Source of the DNA: Acidobacteriota bacterium
GTDB lineage: Bacteria > Acidobacteriota > UBA4820 > DSQY01
DNA: 42,090 nt
Assembly: GCA_021787565.1 (NCBI GenBank)
Contig: JAJYLT010000032.1
Coordinates: forward strand, 1-42,090
Direction: 5' to 3'
Shown here: positions 8,115-14,416 of the stretch, in pieces
How the letters are laid out: the number at the start of each line of letters is the position of its first letter
How positions within the stretch are numbered: the stretch's first letter is position 1
Made by a program: the position numbers and the translations under genes
The notes under the pieces: model-generated
Database searches by the model: none
Told to the model about the DNA's origin: nothing
What the model saw: the letters and a program-made list of their open reading frames with translations, nothing else

Positions 8115-9560
8115 ATGCTGAATCTGGAACCCAAGAAGGTGTGGGAACACTTCGAGAAGCTCAGCGCCATTCCTCGTCCTTCCAAGCACGAGAAGGCCGC
8201 CGGGGATTACGTGGTTTCGGTGGCGAAGGCCCGCCGAATGGAGTGGGAGCGGGACGAGGTCGGCAACGTGGTGATCCGGGTCCCCGCCACGAAGGGCCAC
8301 GAGAAGGCCGCCATCACGGTCCTTCAGGGCCACCTCGACATGGTGTGCGAGAAAAACTCGGGCACCGTGCACGATTTCTTGAAGGATCCCATCCGTCTGC
8401 GGGTCGAGGGAAAGGTCGTCAAGGCTGAAGGCACGACCCTAGGGGCCGATAACGGAATCGGAGTGGCCATGAGCCTGGCCCTCCTGGATGAGCCCCAAGC
8501 GGTTCACGGTCCCCTGGAGCTTCTTTTCACGATCGACGAGGAGACGGGCCTGAACGGCGCCAATAACCTGAAGCCCGGCTTCGTGAAGGGGCTGCGGATG
8601 CTGAACCTCGACACGGAGGAGGACGCCCAGCTCTACGTCGGCTGCGCCGGCGGCATCGACACCGTCATGAACCTGCGGGTGGGGCGCCGCCGCCAGAAGA
8701 GCCGCCAGCCGGCCTTCCGGCTCTCGGTCTCCGGCCTGCGCGGAGGCCATTCGGGCAGCGACATCAACGAGGGCCGCGGCAATGCCAACAGGATCCTCGT
8801 CCGGTTCCTCCAGGAGCTGGACCGCCTGTCCCTCGGCTACGAGCTGGCGGCCATTCAGGGCGGCTCCAAGCGCAACGCCATCCCCCGGGAGGCCTTCGCG
8901 CTCCTGCACGTGAAAAAGACGGCCATGGAGGAGGCGCACGGCGCGCTAAAGGCCTTTCAGGAGGTGGTTCGAGAGGAGCTCAGGGGGCTGGATGACGGCG
9001 TGACGCTCACCCTGGAGGAGGCCCGAAGCGACATGGCTCCCCTCTCCCCCGGCAGTCAGAAGAAGACCGTGCGGCTCCTGGGAGCCGTGCCCCACGGCCT
9101 CATCGCCTACAGCCTCGAAATCCACGGTCTCGTGGAGACCTCCACCAACTTCGCCATCGTGACCACGACCCAGGGCAAGGTCCAGGTGGCGACCTCCCAG
9201 CGCTCCAGCGTGGCCTCGCAGCTCGCCTGGGCGGCCCAGTGGGTGGCCAACGTGGGACTCCTGGCGGGTGCGCAGATCGTCCAGTCCGACGGGTATCCTG
9301 GCTGGAAACCCAATCTGGATTCCCCCATCCTGAAGGCCGCGCAGAAGACCTTCCTGCGGGTCATCGGCGAGGAGCCTCTGCCCAAGGCGATCCACGCGGG
9401 CCTCGAATGCGGCATCATCGGCGCGAAGTACCCCGGCATGGATATGGTCTCCCTCGGACCGGAAATCCGCAACGCGCACTCGCCCGACGAGGAGGTCCAC
9501 ATCGACTCGGTCAAGAGGACCTATGCCGTCCTCCTGGAGCTGCTGAAGGACCTGGCGTAG
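8115..9560 (+). CDS. pepD: Aminoacyl-histidine dipeptidase / cytosolic beta-alanyl-His type peptidase, M20 family
   Basis: A 481-residue M20 metallopeptidase of the PepD (Xaa-His dipeptidase) branch, which cleaves unblocked dipeptides in the cytoplasm with two metal ions. Metal and catalytic residues are present: H73 and D75 in QGHLDMVCEKN, D112 in TLGADNGIGVAM, the E142/E143 pair in TIDEETGLNG, D166 in LNLDTEE, and the C-terminal His in RNAHSPDEEVH. The lid domain has the family's SGLRGGHSGSDI element. Length matches PepD (about 485). ATG 8115 is chosen because AGGAG lies 8 bases upstream and the protein then begins MLNLEPKKVWEHFEKLSAIP, as homologues do; the in-frame upstream extension reaches back toward the repeat and is not credible. 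Confidence 0.93.
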   Translation: MLNLEPKKVWEHFEKLSAIPRPSKHEKAAGDYVVSVAKARRMEWERDEVGNVVIRVPATKGHEKAAITVLQGHLDMVCEKNSGTVHDFLKDPIRLRVEGKVVKAEGTTLGADNGIGVAMSLALLDEPQAVHGPLELLFTIDEETGLNGANNLKPGFVKGLRMLNLDTEEDAQLYVGCAGGIDTVMNLRVGRRRQKSRQPAFRLSVSGLRGGHSGSDINEGRGNANRILVRFLQELDRLSLGYELAAIQGGSKRNAIPREAFALLHVKKTAMEEAHGALKAFQEVVREELRGLDDGVTLTLEEARSDMAPLSPGSQKKTVRLLGAVPHGLIAYSLEIHGLVETSTNFAIVTTTQGKVQVATSQRSSVASQLAWAAQWVANVGLLAGAQIVQSDGYPGWKPNLDSPILKAAQKTFLRVIGEEPLPKAIHAGLECGIIGAKYPGMDMVSLGPEIRNAHSPDEEVHIDSVKRTYAVLLELLKDLA

Positions 9561-9606
9561 GGACGACTTGGATGGGGGATTTGGCAAGGGTGGATCGCAA
9601 CAAGAC

Positions 9607-9640
9607 ACGGGCGGGGAACTCTCTTCGGCTCCCCGCCCGT
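9607..9640. terminator. Shared stem-loop terminator between convergent pepD and lipoprotein genes
   Basis: An 11-bp perfect inverted repeat (ACGGGCGGGGA at 9607-9617, TCCCCGCCCGT at 9630-9640) with a 12-base loop lies between two convergent stop codons. On the plus strand it is followed by TGCTTTCGTT. There is no long U-run, so it may act as a bidirectional but imperfect terminator. Confidence 0.65.
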
Positions 9641-9663
9641 TGCTTTCGTTCCCCGCTGGCTCC

Positions 9664-10467
9664 CTACTGCCGGATGTTGACCCAGTCCTTCTCGATCTTG
9701 TCGAAGAGCGCCCCCTCGTCCTTGCCCAGCCGCGGCAGCCAGTAGGCGTAGAAGAGCTGGAAGTCGGGGTTGCTCATCTTCTTCAGGAAGGTGACGAACT
9801 CCTCGTGGCCCCCCATCGGGTCCCCCTGCTTCCGTTTGATCTGGGCCATGTAGAACCAGGCGTCCCTCATGGTGTAGGGAGTGTCCCCCAGGAAGTCGCT
9901 CCCCTTCTCGCACCTCGCGATGGCCGATTCGAAGGACTTCGCCGCCTCCGCGTAATTTCCCTGGTCGTAGAGGATCCGGCCCGTCAGGTAGTCGGCGATC
10001 TTGTCCCCGTCGATCCCCTTCTGGGTGCGGATCCAGCGGATCCAGGCCATGGCCGGCGGATAGTCGCGCATCAGGCGGTACATGGTCACCTCGCCGATCA
10101 CGTCCGCCAGCGGTCGAGCGGTTCGCGAGCGGGCGGCGTCGAAGTAGCGCAAGGCCTCCTTGTAGTTTCCCTCGTCCCAGTAGGTCTGGGCGATGGCCGC
10201 CGGCGGTTCGTCGGATTCCGGGCGCAGGGCCCACGCCCGCAGCAGGTAGAAACGGCGGGCCGCGGGAAGGGTGGTCAGCTTGCTCGGGAGCGGCTCACAG
10301 CAGAACATCCCGCGCTGCAGGATCTGGATGGACTTCTCGTCGGTCAGCCTCGTGGCGCAGTCCATCTCCTTCTTGTAGTGCTCGGCCTTCGATTGGAAGG
10401 CGCCGCAGCACCCCCCGAGAGCGAGGAGCATGAACGGCACGAGGATCCGAAAGGGTCTAGGGCTCAC
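9664..10467 (-). CDS. Tetratricopeptide-like lipoprotein
   Basis: This 267-residue exported protein starts MSPRPFRILVPFMLLALGGC, a lipoprotein signal with lipobox LGGC; the cysteine at residue 20 would be lipidated. The remainder is helical with TPR-like repeats, for example IAQTYWDEGNYKEALRYFDA and GRILYDQGNYAEAAKSFESA. Such proteins usually scaffold envelope complexes, but no partner is indicated here. The start is GTG 10467 because GGAGG lies 5 bases upstream. The in-frame ATG at 10479 itself contains that site, and a longer frame reaches into repeat copy 3 and is an artefact. A good promoter (TTGCCC-17-TACAAT) precedes it. It is convergent with pepD. No specific function recognised. Confidence 0.8.
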   Translation of the reverse strand: MSPRPFRILVPFMLLALGGCCGAFQSKAEHYKKEMDCATRLTDEKSIQILQRGMFCCEPLPSKLTTLPAARRFYLLRAWALRPESDEPPAAIAQTYWDEGNYKEALRYFDAARSRTARPLADVIGEVTMYRLMRDYPPAMAWIRWIRTQKGIDGDKIADYLTGRILYDQGNYAEAAKSFESAIARCEKGSDFLGDTPYTMRDAWFYMAQIKRKQGDPMGGHEEFVTFLKKMSNPDFQLFYAYWLPRLGKDEGALFDKIEKDWVNIRQ

Positions 10468-10485
10468 CTGAACCTCCATGCAGCC

Positions 10486-10514
10486 ATTGTAGGGACCGGA
10501 TCCGTCCGGGGCAA
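10486..10514 (-). promoter_or_regulatory. Promoter of the TPR-like lipoprotein gene
   Basis: Minus-strand TTGCCC (10509-10514), 17-base spacer, TACAAT (10486-10491). Transcription would begin around 10478, just before the GGAGG site, which supports the GTG start. Repeat copy 3 lies 55 bp upstream of the -35 box. Confidence 0.68.
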
Positions 10515-10569
10515 GCATCCTCACGTCGGCCGGCCTCCGGCGCGGCGAGGGCGCCTCGCCCCGAAAGCC

Positions 10570-10720
10570 CCCAAATTCCGCGATGGAATCGCACTCGTAG
10601 GAGCGCCGCCCCCGGCGCGACGGACCGTACGCGGGCACCGCATCCTGGTCGCAGGGTTACCCGGTTCGCGGCGAGGCGCCGCTCCTACGCAGGCGTTGAG
10701 CCGCTATCGCGGAATCGGGG
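10570..10720 (+). repeat. 151-bp REP-pair (BIME-like) element, copy 3
   Basis: Same 151-bp element and orientation; subtype as copy 1, with one private change (CAGGGTTAC instead of CAGGGTCAC). It lies in the divergent region between the lipoprotein gene and the FAD oxidoreductase gene. Confidence 0.9.
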
Positions 10721-10733
10721 AAGCCGACCGCCA

Positions 10734-10762
10734 TCGCCTGGCGCTGGACGTTGTGCTAGGAT
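10734..10762 (+). promoter_or_regulatory. Putative promoter of the FAD oxidoreductase gene (extended -10)
   Basis: TAGGAT (10757-10762) preceded by TGC gives an extended -10. TCGCCT (10734-10739) at 17-base spacing is a weak -35 resembling the TTGCCC used by neighbours. Repeat copy 3 ends 13 bp upstream. Confidence 0.4.
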
Positions 10763-10772
10763 GACGGGCCGA

Positions 10773-10796
10773 GCCCGAAAGCCGCACGGCTTGGGC
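10773..10796 (+). promoter_or_regulatory. Leader hairpin upstream of the FAD oxidoreductase gene
   Basis: GCCC-GA-AAGCCG-CA-CGGCTT-GGGC folds into a ten-pair stem with one small bulge and a two-base turn. It lies in the predicted 5' untranslated region, about 16 bases before the GGGAGG ribosome site. It could be a translational or termination control element, or simply an mRNA-stabilising structure. Confidence 0.4.
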
Positions 10797-10824
10797 CGGA
10801 CCGTGCCCCAGGGAGGTCGTTTCA

Positions 10825-11922
10825 ATGGAACGCTATGACGTGGTCATAATTGGGGCAGGATTCGCCGGAGCAGCCACGGCATGGTGGCTCCGCCGGTTCG
10901 GCGTGGACAGCGTCCTCCTCCTCGAACAGGAGCAGGTCCCGGGCGCGCACGCCTCCGGAAAGAACGCGGGCATGGCCCGCCAAGCCGTCCCCGAACCCAT
11001 CCAGTGCCTCCTGGCGGCCCGGAGCGTCTCCTTCTTCAAGGCACCTCCGGACGGCTTTACAGAGACCCCTCTGTTCGCCGAGAACGGCGGGGTCTTCCTG
11101 GGCCCGGAACCGGAGGATCCCAGACTGGAGCAGCTCCGGCACAACGCCATGGCCGCCGGGGTCTTCACCTATTTCGGCGAGCGCCTGGAGGCCATCGAGA
11201 GGGCTCCCATTCTCCAGGATGCGCCCTTTCACTCGGCGCTCATCTGCCCGACCGACGGCCTCGTGGACATCCACTCCCTGCTCTCGGCCTTTCTGCGGGG
11301 GAGCGCGCTGAGGACGGGCGTCCGGGTGCAAGGATTCGAGTCCTCGGAGGGAAGGCTGACGGCCGTGAAGACGCGCGATGGCTCCATCCGGTGCGAGCGC
11401 GTCGTCCTCGCGGCGGGCGCATGGTCGCGCCAGCTCGGCACCCTCGCGGGGGGGCTCCCCGTTCCCGTCACCCCCAGGCGCCGCCATCTCATCCACTCGG
11501 GCCCCATCCCATGGGCCGACCCGCTATGGCCCTACGTCTGGTGCCTGAATCCCGAAGTCTACTTCCGGCCGGAGAGCGGCGGCTTCCTCCTCTCCCCCTG
11601 CGACGAGGCTGTCTTCGAGCCGGGATCGCCACCGACCGATCCCGAGGCGCCCCTCTGGCTCGCCTCCCGCCTCTCGGAGGCCGTCCCCCGCATGAGCTCC
11701 ATCCCCGTGGCCCGGAGCTGGAGCGAGCTCCGCTGTTTCACGCCCGACGGCGAGTTCTGCATCGGTCCCGATCCGATGCGCCCCAACCTGTTCTGGGTCT
11801 GCGGCCTGGGCGGCCACGGCATGACCACCTCGGCCGCCGTGGGCGAGCTGGCCGCCCAGCTCATCACGGGTGCCGATCCCTTCATGGATCCAGCCCCCAT
11901 GGCGCCGGGACGGTTCGCCTGA
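10825..11922 (+). CDS. FAD-dependent oxidoreductase, DAO family (D-amino-acid/glycine oxidase-dehydrogenase like)
   Basis: A 365-residue flavoprotein of the DAO superfamily, which oxidises amines or amino acids, often delivering electrons to the respiratory chain. The N-terminus MERYDVVIIGAGFAGAATAW holds the Rossmann GxGxxG motif. It is followed by the substrate/FAD region HASGKNAGMARQ, reminiscent of DauA/DadA dehydrogenases, and the C-terminal FAD segment VCGLGGHGMTTSAAVGELAA is present. Length is normal for single-domain members. GGGAGG lies about 8 bases before the ATG. Substrate cannot be read from sequence; D-amino acid dehydrogenase is the best guess. The gene is convergent with the next one (23-bp gap) and stands alone. 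Confidence 0.85.
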   Translation: MERYDVVIIGAGFAGAATAWWLRRFGVDSVLLLEQEQVPGAHASGKNAGMARQAVPEPIQCLLAARSVSFFKAPPDGFTETPLFAENGGVFLGPEPEDPRLEQLRHNAMAAGVFTYFGERLEAIERAPILQDAPFHSALICPTDGLVDIHSLLSAFLRGSALRTGVRVQGFESSEGRLTAVKTRDGSIRCERVVLAAGAWSRQLGTLAGGLPVPVTPRRRHLIHSGPIPWADPLWPYVWCLNPEVYFRPESGGFLLSPCDEAVFEPGSPPTDPEAPLWLASRLSEAVPRMSSIPVARSWSELRCFTPDGEFCIGPDPMRPNLFWVCGLGGHGMTTSAAVGELAAQLITGADPFMDPAPMAPGRFA

Positions 11923-11945
11923 TCGGTGGGAGGTAGCCGTCGGGG

Positions 11946-12488
11946 CTAGGGCTCTGCCCGAACGGGCGCTTCGTTCTGCGTCTGGCGGAGAAGGATGAGG
12001 CAGGATCGGGCTCCGCGTCCCATGGCCTCGCGGACTTCGGTGCTCCAGATGGTGCCCGGCAGGGCGATCTCCAGCCACGAGGCCCAGACCCGCTGGCAGG
12101 CGATGCACGGCGTGTCGGGACGCAGACCCGCCTTTCCCGCTCCCTCCTGGGGGAAACATCGGGTGACGCGGACCTCCAGACCCGTCTCTCCAACCACCCA
12201 CCGCGCCGCCATTCCCTCGCCGAGGAATATGCGGTTGTAGCCGTCGAGGAGCCGCACCGCCTCCTCCACCGACGACGCAGGAGGCCGGTCGAGGGCCTTC
12301 AGGTACTCCCGTATCTCGATCCTCCCGAAGCTCGCCCTGACCCTCGCGTTGAGCTCCACGGCCTTGGGCAGCCCGCACGCCTCCGCGACCTTCAGGAACC
12401 ACTGGCCGTCCCAGGCCAGCATGAGCCGCCCCAGGAGGCGTCGCGCCTCTTCCTCGGAGAGCTGGTTTTCAGGCCCGCGTTCTTTCAT
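11946..12488 (-). CDS. DUF6125-like cytosolic protein
   Basis: A 180-residue soluble protein without signal or membrane segments. The N-terminal part reads LSEEEARRLLGRLMLAWDGQ, then WFLKVAEACGLPKAVELNAR, resembling the family now labelled DUF6125. A C-terminal cysteine pair occurs in DTPCIACQRVW. Function of the family is unknown to me. ATG 12488 is chosen because GGGAG lies 6 bases upstream; a longer open frame begins inside repeat copy 4 and shares a spurious N-terminus with the lipoprotein gene's longer frame. A promoter with -10 TACAAT precedes it. Confidence 0.72.
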   Translation of the reverse strand: MKERGPENQLSEEEARRLLGRLMLAWDGQWFLKVAEACGLPKAVELNARVRASFGRIEIREYLKALDRPPASSVEEAVRLLDGYNRIFLGEGMAARWVVGETGLEVRVTRCFPQEGAGKAGLRPDTPCIACQRVWASWLEIALPGTIWSTEVREAMGRGARSCLILLRQTQNEAPVRAEP

Positions 12489-12506
12489 GATCTTCTCCCG
12501 CCGGGC

Positions 12507-12535
12507 ATTGTACAGCGCGCAGGTTCGCGCGTGAA
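12507..12535 (-). promoter_or_regulatory. Promoter of the DUF6125-like gene
   Basis: Minus-strand TTCACG (12530-12535), 17-base spacer, TACAAT (12507-12512), about 18 bases upstream of the ATG. Repeat copy 4 begins 13 bp beyond the -35 box. Confidence 0.55.
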
Positions 12536-12548
12536 GCGCGGAAGGGAG

Positions 12549-12699
12549 CCCAAATTCCGCGATGGAATTGCACTCGTAGGAGCGCCGCCCCCGGCGCGAC
12601 GGACCGTACGCGGGCACCGCATCCTGGTCGCAGGGTCACCCGGTTCGCGGCGAGGCGCCGCTCCTACGCAGGCGTCGAGCCGCTGTCGCGGAATTGGGG
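12549..12699 (+). repeat. 151-bp REP-pair (BIME-like) element, copy 4
   Basis: Same 151-bp element and orientation; subtype as copy 2, with two private changes (GGAATTGCAC near the left end and CCGCTGTCG near the right end). It lies in the divergent region between the DUF6125-like gene and the GYF membrane-protein gene. Confidence 0.9.
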
Positions 12700-12936
12700 G
12701 GGAGGGCGGGGCGGCCCCGGCAGCGGGCCCACTCCGGCGCGTTCCGCATGGCCACACGCCTCGGGGGAGGGACGAGCAGGCTAGAGGCCGTGCCCTTTAG
12801 GTTTCCGTGCGGCCCTGCTTCCGATCCCGCGTTGACAGGGAATCGCCGCTGTGGCAAGGTCGAAGCAGAATGCCTCGCCGGCACCGCCTCTCAGCTTAAC
12901 GCGGCCCGCGAGGAAGGCCGTGGGAGGGGGACGGGG
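12700..12936 (+). other. Upstream region of the zinc-ribbon/GYF membrane protein
   Basis: The 237 bases between repeat copy 4 and the next start codon hold no credible gene. A consensus -35 TTGACA occurs at 12832-12837, but the hexamer 17 bases downstream (CAAGGT) is a poor -10, so the promoter call is weak. The rest is GC-rich with no clear structure. Confidence 0.35.
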
Positions 12937-14310
12937 ATGGACGATTCGGGGGTTCTGCTGTTCCGCTGTGACTCGTGTGGAAGGGAATACCGGCTGGCCC
13001 TGGCCAAGGTGCCACCCGGCGGAGCCACCGGGCCATGCAAGGCGTGCGGACGGATCATCGGGGTCCATCCTGACGGGTCCCTCGCGGGAGCAGTGTGGAT
13101 CTCTACGCCGGCCGCGCCTGAACCGCGCACCGGCGCAGGCCCACCGGCCGCCCGGCCGGCGGCCGATTCCGGGGCGGCCTCCTGCGCCCCGGCCTGGGAG
13201 ATCCAGACCGAAGGTCAGAGCATGGGGCCCTTCGGGCCCGACGAGATGCGCGAGCTGATCGCCTCCGGACGGCTCTCCAAGGAGCGCATGGTCCGTCCGC
13301 CGGGGGGCGAGTGGGCCCCCGCCGGCTCCCTGCCCGCCCTGGCGGGGTTCCTTCCCGCCGAGGAACCGGTCCAGCCCGAGGCGGACGAGGGACCCATCGG
13401 GAGCGAAGAGGGCTGTTACGCCCATCCCTCGGCCCCACCCGGCTTTCAATGCTCGCGGTGCATGCGCTACCTGTGTGAATCCTGCGTGGTGGAGAAGGCC
13501 CTGACCAACTTGAACCATCCGGTCAAGGTCTGCGGCGCCTGCGGTGGGACGGTCACGGCCATTCGGCGGAAGCCCCGATGGCCCCCTTTCTACAGGGACA
13601 TGCCCAAGGTCCTCACGGCCCCGTTGCGCGGCACCGACGGGCTGCTGGCCCTCGGCGTGATGGCCCTGCTCCAGGTGCTCAAGATCCCCTGCCGCCTCGC
13701 GGGCCTGGGCGGCCTGGCTGGGGTCCTCATCCTCACGGTCTTTCAAACGGCCTTTTACCTCCATCTCATCCGGGAGGTGGCGAGCGGCTCCTACGACTTC
13801 CCGGAGTGGCCGGACATGAGCCAGTTCGTGGACATGCTCGTCTCGTTCCTCAAGGTCCTCTTCGTGACCCTCTACTCCCTCGTGCCGGCCTTTTGCCTCG
13901 TCCTGGTGCCTGGCGCCAGCGCCATGCATCTCCTTCTTGGCCCGCGGGCAATGGGACACGGGGCCGTGGCGGCACCCGCCCTCGTCCTCACCGGCGTCGT
14001 GATGCTCTGCTACGCCTTCTACCTGCCTATTTGCATCGCCATCGTGGCCGTCTTCGAGACGGTCCTTCCGGCCCTCAATCCCGTGCTGATTGTCAGAATT
14101 ATCGGCAGGATTGGGATGCCCTACGTGGCCGCCGTGGCCCTTTTCATCTCCCTCATGGTGATCGCCCGGGGCATCATGGCTGCGCTGGGGCACCTCCCGA
14201 TGGCCGGAGCGGTGAGCGAGGCCGTCCTCACGGTCTACGGAGAGCTCGTGAGCGCCTACATCCTGGGCAGGGTGATCTACGAAAACGAGGAGCGCATCGC
14301 CTGGCGTTGA
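12937..14310 (+). CDS. Multi-zinc-finger, GYF_2-domain polytopic membrane protein
   Basis: A 457-residue protein built from a cytoplasmic N-terminal half and a membrane C-terminal half. Residues 9-40 are a zinc ribbon (C11, C14, C34, C37). Residues 87-139 are a GYF_2-type domain (WEIQTEGQSMGPFGPDEM, GRLSKERMVRPPGGEW). Residues 160-202 are a B-box-like zinc-binding segment (C160, H163, C172, C175, C180, C183, C199, C202). About six hydrophobic helices follow (roughly 233-253, 258-278, 305-325, 347-372, 392-412, 428-446), resembling DUF4013-type domains. Zinc-ribbon/GYF domains fused to membrane domains are common in Acidobacteriota and Myxococcota; their role is unknown. ATG 12937 follows a GGGAGGGGG stretch; upstream in-frame codons are not protein-like. 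Confidence 0.82.
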   Translation: MDDSGVLLFRCDSCGREYRLALAKVPPGGATGPCKACGRIIGVHPDGSLAGAVWISTPAAPEPRTGAGPPAARPAADSGAASCAPAWEIQTEGQSMGPFGPDEMRELIASGRLSKERMVRPPGGEWAPAGSLPALAGFLPAEEPVQPEADEGPIGSEEGCYAHPSAPPGFQCSRCMRYLCESCVVEKALTNLNHPVKVCGACGGTVTAIRRKPRWPPFYRDMPKVLTAPLRGTDGLLALGVMALLQVLKIPCRLAGLGGLAGVLILTVFQTAFYLHLIREVASGSYDFPEWPDMSQFVDMLVSFLKVLFVTLYSLVPAFCLVLVPGASAMHLLLGPRAMGHGAVAAPALVLTGVVMLCYAFYLPICIAIVAVFETVLPALNPVLIVRIIGRIGMPYVAAVALFISLMVIARGIMAALGHLPMAGAVSEAVLTVYGELVSAYILGRVIYENEERIAWR

Positions 14311-14327
14311 GACTGGCACACATTTTA

Positions 14328-14343
14328 GCAGGGCGCCCCCTGC
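14328..14343. terminator. Possible weak stem-loop between convergent genes
   Basis: GCAGGG-CGCC-CCCTGC gives a 6-bp stem with a 4-base loop in the 106-bp gap between two convergent stop codons. Neither strand has a proper U-tract after it, so the terminator call is weak. Confidence 0.3.
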
Positions 14344-14416
14344 CGCGCTTCTTGTGGCTGGGCTGAAGGGTGCACCCCCTGCGCTGGATGGCTCCCTGGG
14401 TGGGTCGATCCGCTCC

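Noticed and set aside
10468-10638. Long in-frame N-terminal extension of the lipoprotein gene (begins MPAYGPSRRGRRSYEC)
   Set aside because: The extension is translated from repeat copy 3. The same peptide appears at the equivalent frame of the DUF6125-like gene from copy 4. Lipobox position, ribosome site and promoter place the true start at 10467.
12489-12617. Matching extension of the DUF6125-like gene
   Set aside because: Derived from repeat copy 4 and lying upstream of the predicted promoter; true start taken as 12488.
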